NCBI RefSeq assembly: GCF_958299795.1
Contig: NC_133202.1
Coordinates: 7,733,607 to 7,797,606, forward strand
Direction of reading: 5' to 3'
Length of the DNA: 64,000 bases
DNA from: Porites lutea
Lineage: Eukaryota > Cnidaria > Anthozoa > Scleractinia > Poritidae
Shown here: piece by piece, positions 36,745 to 46,149 of the stretch
How the letters are laid out: each line of letters starts with the position of its first letter
Numbering within the stretch: the first letter of the stretch is position 1
The notes under the pieces: generated by a model
What the model was told of the DNA's origin: nothing
Database searches by the model: none
Seen by the model: the letters and a program-made list of their open reading frames with translations, nothing else
Program-made: the position numbers and the translations under genes

Positions 36745-37012
36745 AACAGCACCATCCTTCTGATGCTTGTTGATTCCCAGAATTGCTGAGCCTAACACTT
36801 CCTTGGATGTTCGTTATTCGGTTATGAATCTCTTCGGCGCTAGGGCGCTCATTTTTATTATACTGCATCGCGTCGACAGCGATCCTTTTCAGCGCACCAG
36901 ATCCTTGTGCGTAGGGTGAAAACGCAGCTTGAATATTATTTTGCCGACCATTGGTAACAGGACTTCGCGTCGAACAATTTAGGGTAGTCGCGCTTGTAAT
37001 TTTAATTTGCAC
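36745..37012 (-). pseudogene. Chimeric kinase C-terminal fragment
   Basis: On the minus strand the last about 60 codons (SPYAQGSGALKRIAVDAM.. to EGWCC) are nearly identical to the gene at 43707. The codons just before (NNIQAAFS) are instead those of the AYCFTIS subtype (37640/40371). Upstream of CCATT/GGTAACA the DNA is no longer kinase but matches the 3' flank found at about 32687 and 39227. So three source sequences are joined. No start codon or catalytic region remains. Confidence 0.85.
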
Positions 37013-37639
37013 TCTGAGATGAATTGTACTTCACTCCGTCCTATACTTGTCTAATAATTTCATCCTTCATACATCACCGCTTCTACTCTGCGAGCAGAGG
37101 AGCTCAGTACTTTTGTACGCCAGCTCAACCGCAGGAAAATGCTCTTGTTGCAGCGGTAACCGCGAAAATGTAGCCTTTGCTCGCAGGGTACACCGAGCTA
37201 CATATTATTTTCTACTAAACTAAGCCACGTAGATTCTTATATGAACTCCCTATAGTGGTAACAAATTTTACGTAAAATCATGTTGTTTTGAATCTTAACA
37301 GGCGCAACAATACAAAACTGTGTACAAAGGATGTCTAGATGATGTTGACAGTTGTCCACCTGCTGGGCAGTCAACTGGTACGAAAACGCCATGCTGGGAC
37401 ACAAGAGCTCACATCATTTAAAATGGTATTTCACTTTAAAATAACGATTTTATGAAAATGATATATTGATATATATTTTAGAACAGTGGGACGAAAAATT
37501 AAACGTAAAGAGGACCACGCGGTCTAACTTGTACCACGTGGCTGACCAGCTGCAAATGGACTATTCAACAAAAGAGAGTGCTTCAAACATGAAAGAGTAG
37601 CTTTGCTATTGAATTTGTTTTGTGTTGAAAATTATTAAA

Positions 37640-38620
37640 TTACGAAATGGTAAAACAATATGCGGAAGCCTCTTTTACCCAGAATTGCATTTCCTCCATG
37701 ACCTCCTCCAGTCTCCTGTGAACCTCGGCAGCAGTGGGTCGTTCTTTTGCTTCTTTCTGTAAAGCATCGAGAGTGATGCTTTTCATTGTGTTGGAGCCTT
37801 GTGCTCCGTCTGAAAACGCAGCTTGAATAATATTTTGCCCATCATATTCCGCCATTGCATAACCAAGGCCCACCTTTATGACACTGAACGGGGAATTTTG
37901 ATGAAACGCACCATAAAATCTTTCACCATCCAGATCAATAAAATCCCTTTGCAGGATTGCAAAGAAGATGGCACCAAGGGAAAACACGTCGGCTTTTTCT
38001 GCGTAATGACCTTTAAAAACTTCTGGGGCCATCCAGTGGGGTGTGCCGACATGTGAATTCATGTAATATTTTGCCAGCAATGGGTCATCACAAAGCCATG
38101 ATGGCGTATTTGTTTTCAGTGCGATGAACGGTCTTGCTAAACCAAAATCAGCCACCTTTATATCCTCAGTCTCGGTTAACAGCAAATTCTCAGTTTTCAG
38201 ATCACGATGGACTACATTCTTTTCATGAAGATAGTCAAGGCCACTTGCGGCTTGCTTCATCCACTTTACGTTTACTATATCACTGCTTGGTCGATGGAGG
38301 CGTTCGTTCAAGTTTCCCCCTGAGCAGTACTCCATCAAAATTAGTTCGTGCAAACTCCGCTTAGGATCAAAGTGCTCTTGGCTGTCTCGAGCAATCAGTG
38401 TAACCACATTTGCGTGAGAGATTTGTCCTAATATGTGAATTTCTTTCATTTCAGCTAACGACTCTTCTGATTGATGTACGACATCTTTTAGCGCATACTT
38501 CATTCCAGTTGCCTTGTCCTTCACTTTGTACACATCACCAAAAGCCCCCGAACCGAGTGGTCGCTTAATTTTTACCAGTTTTCCTCCAACATTTAGAGTG
38601 GCCCCGAGGTTCAAGGGCAT
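37640..38620 (-). CDS. PDIK1L/STK35-like protein kinase 4, ending CFTIS
   Basis: 326 aa, single exon. I chose the ATG at 38618-38620 (MPLNLGATLNVGGKL), the only one matching its relatives. The Gly loop is GSGAFGDVYK, with Lys45, HRDLKTEN (138-145), DFG (158-160) and APE (198-200); all catalytic residues are present. It ends AYCFTIS, with the cysteine five residues from the end, so it does not fit a standard CaaX box although it resembles the CTIS end of kinase 2. It is nearly identical to the gene at 40371, implying recent duplication or conversion. Confidence 0.93.
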   Translation of the reverse strand: MPLNLGATLNVGGKLVKIKRPLGSGAFGDVYKVKDKATGMKYALKDVVHQSEESLAEMKEIHILGQISHANVVTLIARDSQEHFDPKRSLHELILMEYCSGGNLNERLHRPSSDIVNVKWMKQAASGLDYLHEKNVVHRDLKTENLLLTETEDIKVADFGLARPFIALKTNTPSWLCDDPLLAKYYMNSHVGTPHWMAPEVFKGHYAEKADVFSLGAIFFAILQRDFIDLDGERFYGAFHQNSPFSVIKVGLGYAMAEYDGQNIIQAAFSDGAQGSNTMKSITLDALQKEAKERPTAAEVHRRLEEVMEEMQFWVKEASAYCFTIS

Positions 38621-38672
38621 ACTTTTCTTTCTGTTTTTCCACTCGTGATAAAACAACGTGTTTGTAAAAAAG

Positions 38673-38860
38673 TAGCCTGTTCCAGGCTCCGAGATGGTGG
38701 TGGAAAGTCGTTCAGAAATAAGAAATGCGAAAAACGCGCGGGGGCTGGGGAGGGACAGGGCGGCGCCACCGCCCCCTTTCCCAAGTCGTGTGCGTCTTAT
38801 TTTCGCTTTGCTCGTTTTAATACGTTCCCACTATACTATCTGAGAGCCTGGCACAGGCTA
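38673..38860. mobile_element. hAT-like MITE in the kinase 4 5' flank
   Basis: The ends TAGCCTGTTCCAGGCTC and GAGCCTGGCACAGGCTA are 17-bp inverted repeats with one mismatch. GTAAAAAAG flanks both sides (38664-38672 and 38861-38869), an 8-9 bp duplication as in hAT elements. The homologous site in copy A (34310-34335) is empty. The interior is strikingly GC-rich. Confidence 0.85.
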
Positions 38861-38875
38861 GTAAAAAAGTATCTT

Positions 38876-38883
38876 ATTATATA
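38876..38883 (-). promoter_or_regulatory. TATA-like box displaced from kinase 4
   Basis: TATATAAT on the minus strand, 256 bases upstream of the ATG at 38620, with the hAT-like MITE in between. Confidence 0.45.
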
Positions 38884-39845
38884 GCCAGGTGAAGCGAATG
38901 CTGTAGCCCGCGTAGCATGGCGGTTTTGGTTGGGCGCGCTAAATAGGCGGGCGAGGGCAAAGAAACTTTCGGCCTCAAGTTTGTCGGTCTAATTTGTACT
39001 GTTATCAGTTACCGACATAAAAGAAAGACCTTTTTTATAAGGATAATTCTTTCGTTACACTTTGAAACCCTGCGGATTAAGAAAACCTCGAAACTAAAGA
39101 AAATGATACAGTCCTGAAGTCTACGATGTTTTTGCAGCTGTAAGCCGATGTAATAAGAACTTTGTACCTACGATAACAAACATCCCACTTCTGAGATTTT
39201 CATATTTTGTATTGACACAATTGATTGGTAACAAGACTTCGTGTCGGACAATTCAGGGGTAGTCGCGCTGGGATTTTAGATCGGACTCACTTACGAATTG
39301 TACTTCACTCCGTCCTGTACTAATAGTTTTCAGCCTTCTTGCATCACCGCTTCTACCCTGCGAGCAGAGGAGCTCAGTACTTTTACACGCCAGCTCATAC
39401 CGCGAAAATGTAGCCTTTGCTCTCAGGGTACACCGAGCTACATACTATTTTCTACCAAACTAAGCTGCATAGATTCTTATATGAACTCATCATAGTGGTA
39501 ACAAATGTTCCGTAAAATCATGTTGTTTTGAATCTTAACACCGGGCGCAGCAATACAAAACTGTGTACAAATGATTTCTAGTGGTCACCCTTCGACAGTC
39601 GTCCATACCTAGGCCATTTGCTGCATTTAAAATGGTATTTCACTTTGAAATAACGATTTTATGAAAATGATATATTGATATATATTTTAGAACAGCGGGA
39701 CGAAAAATTAAACGTAAAGAGGACCACGCGGTCTAACTTGTACCACGTGGCTGACCAGCTGCAAATGGACTATTCAACAAAAGAGAGTGCTTCAAACATG
39801 AAAGAGTAGCTTTGCTATTGAATTTGTTTTGTGTTGAAAATTATA

Positions 39846-40367
39846 ACACCTTTTGCTGTTCATTACGAGAAAATACGCATTCATTTGTGTCAAACAGCGA
39901 CCAACAGCGCGAAGATACATTCATTAGCGCAAAAAAACGAACATTTGCGCCTTAATCAGATTCAATAACGAACGCTCAATTGATTGTACAAGCGCATTAA
40001 TGTTTGTCTTATCCATTCTAAAGCTGTCAAAGAATGCTGTTGAATTGCAAACAGTGTCATAAAAATATTAATGAATAACGTTTGCACTTAAATGTTTGTC
40101 TATTGTCCCTAATGATTTTTTTAAGATAATGTTAGTGACTCGAATGTTGGCGTTAATGAAAGTATATTTTTCTCTTTTGTATGTCGAATGACGCAAATGA
40201 ATGCTCAAAAATGTTATTGAATGCTGATTAAAATGCAAAAATCGTTATTGAATCTGATTTAGGCGCAAATGTTCGCTTTTTCGCGCTAATGAATGTATCT
40301 CCGTGCTGTTGGTCGCCGTTTCACACAAATGAATGCGTATTTTCTCGTAATGAACAGCAAAAGGTGT
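39846..40367. mobile_element. MITE with long inverted ends, next to the kinase 5 stop codon
   Basis: ACACCTTTTGCTGTTCATTACG at the left is mirrored by CGTAATGAACAGCAAAAGGTGT at the right. The similarity extends well over 100 bp inwards (GAAAATACGCATTCATTTGTG, AGCGCAAAAA, GAACATTTGCGCC). The related sites at about 33302 and 37638 are empty, so this is a young insertion in copy B. TA-rich flanks could fit a TA target site. Confidence 0.9.
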
Positions 40368-40370
40368 AAA

Positions 40371-41351
40371 TTACGAAATGGTAAAACAATATGCGGAAGC
40401 CTCTTTTACCCAGAATTGCATTTCCTCCATGACCTCCTCCAGTCTCCTGTGAACCTCGGCAGCAGTGGGTCGTTCTTTTGCTTCTTTCTGTAAAGCATCG
40501 AGAGTGATGCTTTTCATTGTGTTGGAGCCTTGTGCTCCGTCTGAAAATGCAGCTTGAATAATAATATTTCGCCGACCATTTTCCACCATTGCAAAACCAA
40601 GGCCCACCTTTCGGTCACTGAACGCCTCTACTCGACGAAACGCACCATAAAATCTTTTACCCTTCACATCATCATAATCCCTTTGCAGGATTGCAAAGAA
40701 AATGGCACCAAGGGAAAACACGTCTGCTTTCTCTGTGTAATGACCTTCAAAAACTTCTGGAGCCATCCAGTGGGGTGTACCAACATGTGAGTTCATGCAA
40801 TATTTTGCCAGCACTGAGTCATTACAAAGCCATGATGGCGTATTTGTTTTCAGTGCGATGAACGGTCTTGCTAAACCAAAATCAGCAAGCTTTACATCCT
40901 CAGTTTCGGTTAACAGCACATTCTCAGTTTTCAGATCGCGATGGACTACATTCTGTTCATGAAGATAGTCAAGGGCACTGGCGGCTTGCTTCATCCACTT
41001 TACGTTTACTATGTCACTGCTCGGTCGATGGAGGCGTTTGTTCAAGTTTCCCCCTGCGCAGTACTCCATCAAAATTAGTTCGTGCCAACTCTCAAAATCA
41101 AAGTGCTCCATGCTGTCTCGAGCAATCAGTGTAACCACATTTGCGTGAGAGATTTGTCCTAATATGTCAATTTCTTTCATTTCAACTAACGACTCTTCTG
41201 ACTGATGGACGACATCTTTTAGCGCACACAGCATTCCAGTTGCCTTGTCCTTCACTTTGTACACATCACGAAAAGCCCCCGAACCGAGTGGTCGCTTAAT
41301 TTTTACCAGTTTTCCTCCAACATTTAGAGTGGCCCCGAGGTTCAAGGGCAT
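40371..41351 (-). CDS. PDIK1L/STK35-like protein kinase 5, ending CFTIS
   Basis: 326 aa, single exon, ATG at 41349-41351 (MPLNLGATLNVGGKL). All catalytic motifs are intact: HRDLKTEN, DFGLARP, HWMAPEVF. The Gly loop reads GSGAFRDVYK, with the third glycine changed to Arg relative to GSGAFGDVYK in its twin, which may alter ATP binding. It ends AYCFTIS. The MITE ending at 40367 lies three bases beyond the stop codon, so the whole 3' UTR should be transposon-derived. In its second half it is closer to the frameshifted copy A gene (VEAFSDRKVGLGFAMVENG) than to kinase 4, which suggests gene conversion. Confidence 0.92.
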   Translation of the reverse strand: MPLNLGATLNVGGKLVKIKRPLGSGAFRDVYKVKDKATGMLCALKDVVHQSEESLVEMKEIDILGQISHANVVTLIARDSMEHFDFESWHELILMEYCAGGNLNKRLHRPSSDIVNVKWMKQAASALDYLHEQNVVHRDLKTENVLLTETEDVKLADFGLARPFIALKTNTPSWLCNDSVLAKYCMNSHVGTPHWMAPEVFEGHYTEKADVFSLGAIFFAILQRDYDDVKGKRFYGAFRRVEAFSDRKVGLGFAMVENGRRNIIIQAAFSDGAQGSNTMKSITLDALQKEAKERPTAAEVHRRLEEVMEEMQFWVKEASAYCFTIS

Positions 41352-41403
41352 ACTTTTCTTTCTGTTTTTCCACTTGTGATAAGACAACGTGTTTGTAAAA
41401 AAG

Positions 41404-41591
41404 TAGCCTGTTCCAGGCTTCGAGATGGTGGTGGAAAGTCGTTCAGTAATAAGAAATGCGAAAAACGCGCGGGGGCTGGGGAGGGACAGGGCGGCGCCAC
41501 CGCCCCCTTTCCCAAGTCGTGTGCGTCTTATTTTCGCTTTGCTCGTTTTAATACGTTCCCACTATACTATCTGAGAGCCTGGCACAGGCTA
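41404..41591. mobile_element. hAT-like MITE in the kinase 5 5' flank
   Basis: Same element as 38673-38860 at the homologous position, with GTAAAAAAG flanks. It was therefore inserted before copies B and C separated. Confidence 0.85.
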
Positions 41592-41606
41592 GTAAAAAAG
41601 TATCTT

Positions 41607-41614
41607 ATTATATA
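41607..41614 (-). promoter_or_regulatory. TATA-like box displaced from kinase 5
   Basis: TATATAAT on the minus strand, 256 bases upstream of the ATG at 41351, beyond the hAT-like MITE. Confidence 0.45.
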
Positions 41615-41630
41615 GCCAAGTGAAGCGAAT

Positions 41631-41720
41631 GCTGTAGCCCGCGTAGCATGGCGGTTTTGGTTGGGCGCGCTAAATAGGCGGGCGAGGGCAGAGAAACTGC
41701 GAGGAGATTGGGGCGGGACA
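41631..41720. repeat. Insert in the kinase 5 5' flank
   Basis: Compared with copy A (34360-34375), an extra segment of about 95 bp starting TAGCCCGCGTAGCATGGCGG lies between two AATGCTG repeats, which may be a target duplication. Copy C carries its first part, up to the duplication junction near 38957. Confidence 0.6.
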
Positions 41721-43706
41721 AATGCTGCGTTCTAATTGGCTACCCGAGAGCTCAAGATGCTCGGGATTTCCCACTTTGTCCCGCGAGAACAGATTTTGTT
41801 TTGGCCTTATAGTAAATCCTTTATTGACCCGCTAGCTTGTTCGGTGAAGATGGCTAGCTAGTATGGTGATTTGTTTTGAACTTGAACTTCGACGAGCATT
41901 AAAATGGAAAAAAAAAATGGCCAATTTCCAACCATCTAGACCTTACGCTTGCAAAGCTGCTAAGTTTTACTTACCCAAAGATGTGTGTTTGAAGACAAGA
42001 CAAATCTCAAGTTATTTTACTTTGCATCTAATTACAGTCGGAAAGTTGAAAAAATTCAAGAAAAGTTTCAAGTGACTTGAAAACCATCCTAACCGACTTA
42101 GCGAAATTACAGTTTATTGAGCTATGAAGAAGGCGAAACATGTCAATTAATGTTAATTATGTTGCGAGGTAAAATAGCCTTAAGTTAACCTGAAGTAAAA
42201 AAGAAACGGTTGTGTGTGAAGCTTTATTTTACTTGAAGTATTGAAAATCTACTTGTCTTGAAATATTTCTTAGCTTATTTAGGTTCTAGTGTAAAGACTA
42301 ATCAAAGTGTTGTATTTCTTAGAAAACTAAATAAGTCATGGATGACGTAGCCAGGGAAGGGACTGGAGGGGTTAAAACCTCTCTCCCAGCTTCAGACAAA
42401 AAATGAAACATATCATTGAAAGATGATTCATGGAAACAAAAATTTGAAAGAAACAATTTCTTTTTGCCTCCTCAAACGAATTTATGTAAACATTCACTGC
42501 ATGAGTAACATACTCATTACAGACATCGACGAAGCCTTAGCCTGCATGGCCACCGTTTTCGTTCAGTTTTACTTTGAGCTAAGCGGGATTAGCGCACGAG
42601 ACATGCAAGGGCATAGGTAAGAAGGAACGACTGCTACGCGACCTAACGCGAGCTTAAGGTTTTGCTGTTGTTTAGTAGAATAGTTCTTTTCAAACACTTC
42701 CATCTATTTTGGTCGCTACTATTAGGGAAGCTGTTGTGCTTATGACAGGTAACTAACTTCTGCGTTTGGGCGAAAGTTTACAGAGGCTTGCTCCATTTTC
42801 CTTTAAGTACCAAATCTCGAATTCTTATTATTATTTTTTTAGTCAGCTTTTTGGCATAGAAAATACTAACTGGACAAACGAACCGGAACAGGAAGGCTCC
42901 CTCAGCAATAAAAGCAATCATCAACTTCAGTTTCTTGGAATAAGGCCGGATGTCCAATATGCCTTAATTTTGCTATGTGCCGCAGAAAACAAATTTTTCT
43001 GTTTGTTGCGTTATATATTAGTAACCGTTTCTGATTTCTCCATTTTCTTTTCTTTTCCACTTTAAACTTAGCACCATTTATTAAGAAAAACTTCCTTCAT
43101 TATCTCGTCAATATAGAAGCAGTGCAAAAGATGCAATGCCGTGATTATGAACTTCGAAGATTGATTATTACATAGTTAGTAGATTAACCTGAACGACTTG
43201 AATTTCCAATAACATACCTGGCCCTCGCAATGCCAACATTGACTCGTCACAAGTCGACCGCGAGAGCGCCAAATGCGCTAAGGACGCCCACAAAGCGAGC
43301 GAAAACGAATAAACTGAAAAGCTAGCTTCTCGCAAGATTTATCTCATGTTAATTCTGAGAAAACCGCATAGGAATATAAGCAATTTTTTACTTAGCCGCT
43401 TTAACTTGAAACAGTAACTATTTATAGCATTTTCAAGGCGTCCAGAAATATATATTTTCACGGGAAATAAAGCCTGCCCTTATTTCGTTTATTGTTTGTT
43501 TCATTAGGTGGTAGATTGAAAAAAAAAGGAACTTCCTTGTGCATTAAAACGCGTCCGATGTTTGGTTGCTAGTTGTAAAATATTCTTTGAATCCTCGTAA
43601 GCAACACTTTAAAACTAGTGCAGGTATCACATAATATTCTGTACTCAGCTTGACTGCTTGTCTCACCGACCGGTGCAGCCTCCAGTAAAATCCGCGGACC
43701 ACAAAG

Positions 43707-44690
43707 TCAACAGCACCATCCTTCTGATGCTTGTTGATTCCCAGAATTGCTGAGCCTAACACTTCCTTGAATGTTCGTTATTCGGTTATGAATCTCTTCG
43801 GCGCTCGGGCGGTCATTTTTATTGTATTGCATCGCGTCGACAGCGATCCTTTTCAGCGCACCAGATCCTTGTGCGTAGGGTGAAAACTGAATGGTGATGT
43901 TTGAACCATAATTCGCCATTGCATACCCAATGCCAACTTTGCCCCCTCCAGGAATACGCTTGAACGCGCCGTACATGGGTTTGCCATTTATCATGACAAA
44001 ATCTCGCTCCAGAATCGAGAAAAACAAGGTACCAAGCGAAAACACGTCGGCTTTCTCGGTGTAGCGGCCACTGAAAAATTCAGGAGCCACCCAATGTATC
44101 GGGCCAACTCCTGAATTCATGTAATATTGTGTATAGCATGACATCCACGACCCATCGTCACGAGAGGCGTCGATCCGCTTGAGCGCAATGTATTCTCGGG
44201 CCAGACCAAAGTCGGCCAACTTTACATCTTCCGTCGCAGTCAGCAGTACGTTGTCGGCTTTCAAGTCGCGGTGAACGATTCTTCTTGAGTGGAGGAAGGC
44301 AAGGGCTGCTGCCATTTGACGAATCCACTTGAAGTTGATTTCTTCGCTGCTCTGACGCGTGAGACGCTCGTTCAAGGTTCCCCCCACACAGTATTCGGTC
44401 AAAATCAACATGTGCAGACCTCGGGCATCCTGAAACTGCTCCGCTGCTATCACCGAAATCACGTTCTCGTGCGAGATTTGGTTCATGGTTCGAACCTCGC
44501 GAATAGCGTTGCGAATGTCTGAACCTTTCAAACACACGACATCTTTTAGTGCGTAGACGTTAGATGTTTCATCTATGACTTTGTAAACCACACCGAATGC
44601 CCCGTTGCCGAGTCTCTGCTGGATTCGTAGCACTTTACTTCCAACGGTAACTCTTGAATGGATTTGAAAGTTTCCAAAGGCTTGCTGCAT
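43707..44690 (-). CDS. PDIK1L/STK35-like protein kinase 6, C-terminal Cys-Cys
   Basis: 327 aa, single exon, ATG at 44688-44690 (MQQAFGNFQIHSRV). The Gly loop is GNGAFGVVYK, with Lys49, HRDLKADN (140-147), DFG (160-162) and WVAPEFF in place of WMAPEVF. Catalytic residues are complete; Ala replaces Pro after HRDLK. It ends ASEGWCC, a double-cysteine terminus. A TATA box lies about 40 bases upstream of the ATG. Its C-terminal end was copied into the mosaic at 36745-37012. Confidence 0.93.
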   Translation of the reverse strand: MQQAFGNFQIHSRVTVGSKVLRIQQRLGNGAFGVVYKVIDETSNVYALKDVVCLKGSDIRNAIREVRTMNQISHENVISVIAAEQFQDARGLHMLILTEYCVGGTLNERLTRQSSEEINFKWIRQMAAALAFLHSRRIVHRDLKADNVLLTATEDVKLADFGLAREYIALKRIDASRDDGSWMSCYTQYYMNSGVGPIHWVAPEFFSGRYTEKADVFSLGTLFFSILERDFVMINGKPMYGAFKRIPGGGKVGIGYAMANYGSNITIQFSPYAQGSGALKRIAVDAMQYNKNDRPSAEEIHNRITNIQGSVRLSNSGNQQASEGWCC

Positions 44691-44728
44691 TCTTGCTTTT
44701 ATTCCCAGGCAGTCAGTAAAAACTTCTT

Positions 44729-44736
44729 CTTTATAT
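44729..44736 (-). promoter_or_regulatory. TATA box of kinase 6
   Basis: ATATAAAG on the minus strand, about 40 bases upstream of the ATG at 44690. Confidence 0.5.
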
Positions 44737-46149
44737 CACTCGCTTATGCTTCCACGGCGAAACCGGGTTTCTCGGAAAACACCAGGCCCTCCTTATCACA
44801 AGTTACCAGTTATAGTGCGGAACCATATGTTTCCAAGAAAAGGCCGTAAACAGGCCACGTGATATTGCTCTGGACTTAAAAAATTCTATGCACGTACATA
44901 TGAACCGCACTTATGCAAAGGCTTTAATAAACGTTATGGTTTATGAATCGAATGGATGGATTGATTAAAGAGATTTTTTGCCGGGAACATCACTCTTTTG
45001 ACTATATGAACATGCAGAGCGCACGTAAAGTTATCATCGCAAACATATACGCAAGGCCTAAGAAAATTAAGAGATTATTTTTGAAGTCTGTCAAGCGACT
45101 CTTTCACCTAGTCCATATCGTTTATAAGATACAGCAACGCGATGTCTTTCATTTGAGTAATTTTATAGCGGATATAAATTGAAGCAATTTTCTCATTTTT
45201 TTTTTTTTGCTTTTCTAAATTTCCTTTTCTTTAACGGTTTCTCTATACGATTCACCTAATCTTGGTGAGGGACAGTACAGAATATTTAGTCAGTGTTGTT
45301 AATTTTCGCCTGTGATGACACGTATTTTAACTGTAGCTTGTTTTACACATAGAAAGAAATCCTTATTAAACATTTTAAAGAATTGTGAATATATTATCCG
45401 CATAGACTTCACTTAAAACGTATACGGTATTGAGGATAGTTTAGTTGTTGAGGTGTAGTTAGAATTTACTTGATTAATAAACAAATTCATCTTCTGAAAA
45501 GTAATAACAACAATAACAATAATTACTATAAGTCATTTGTTAGGAAAAAGCTGGAAACGACCCATACTTGTCTTTTATTTATTGTCCTCGGAAACCTTTG
45601 ATTTCTCATCCTATTCGCACCTGAAATCAATGGATGTTGTGCTCCTTTGATTTGTTAACCGAGTGTATCATTTCTCCCAGAGATAACCTAGATGAATCAG
45701 GTTCCATTTTCGTTTTGCTTACCAAATACTTAAAATTCTGACAAATACTAAAAGAAGTTCTCGAATTAATAATTTGTTTTGACTTTCTATGTAAATTTGC
45801 GACTAGCTGATGCAAGAATCCCACCAGGGAGTGCTGTCAAAAACTCAAGCGCACATAGTTTCGTCTTAAAAACAGTATTTCTGCTCCATTTCACTCGCTT
45901 TAAAATTTGCTTACCTGCGAAACGGGACCGGTCTGTTATAAACATTTTAGTCTGTAACTATAGTGGGAAAACCATAAGATTTGTCGAGGTAAAACTTGCA
46001 TATAATGAAAAGAACCTTCGCTTTGTTATCGAAAGTGTATTTCTTCTGAAACGGTTGTCAGTTTTATAAGTTATCTTGTTGGTTAGTAACAGCTTTGCAG
46101 CCTGATTCCGAAGTTTACTGAAAAGCCTCCTCTGTGCTGTTTCCAAGGA
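44737..46149. other. Non-coding spacer between kinases 6 and 7
   Basis: No exon, kinase remnant or transposon end recognised. A+T-rich. Confidence 0.4.

Larger units (their letters stand above)
32424..36920. repeat. Segmental duplication, copy A
   Basis: It starts at CTTTCGGCCTCA and matches 38966-about 43888 through the kinase 3' flank, a kinase, the kinase 5' flank and a long non-coding stretch into the C-terminal part of a second kinase type. Copy A lacks the hAT-like element and the 3' MITE of copy B, but has its own insert of about 400 bp (around 35240-35640, including the MITE at 35278-35392). The non-coding part (34600-36570) has no gene of its own. Confidence 0.85.
36950..38965. repeat. 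Segmental duplication, copy C (3' flank plus kinase plus 5' flank)
   Basis: Matches 32687-about 34370 of copy A and about 39227-41690 of copy B. It joins copy B at about 38957-38966, where the 5'-flank sequence stops and CTTTCGGCCTCAAG begins. Confidence 0.8.
38966..43888. repeat. Segmental duplication, copy B
   Basis: Counterpart of 32424-36920. It contains an intact kinase at 40371 in place of the frameshifted one and runs into the complete kinase at 43707. The part at 41720-43540 is non-coding and has no gene. Confidence 0.85.

Noticed and set aside
37640-41351. Bacterial-type alternative starts (TTG/GTG) upstream of the ATGs of several kinases
   Set aside because: The DNA is eukaryotic and paralogues share the downstream ATG (MPLNLG, MQQ), so the ATG was chosen each time.
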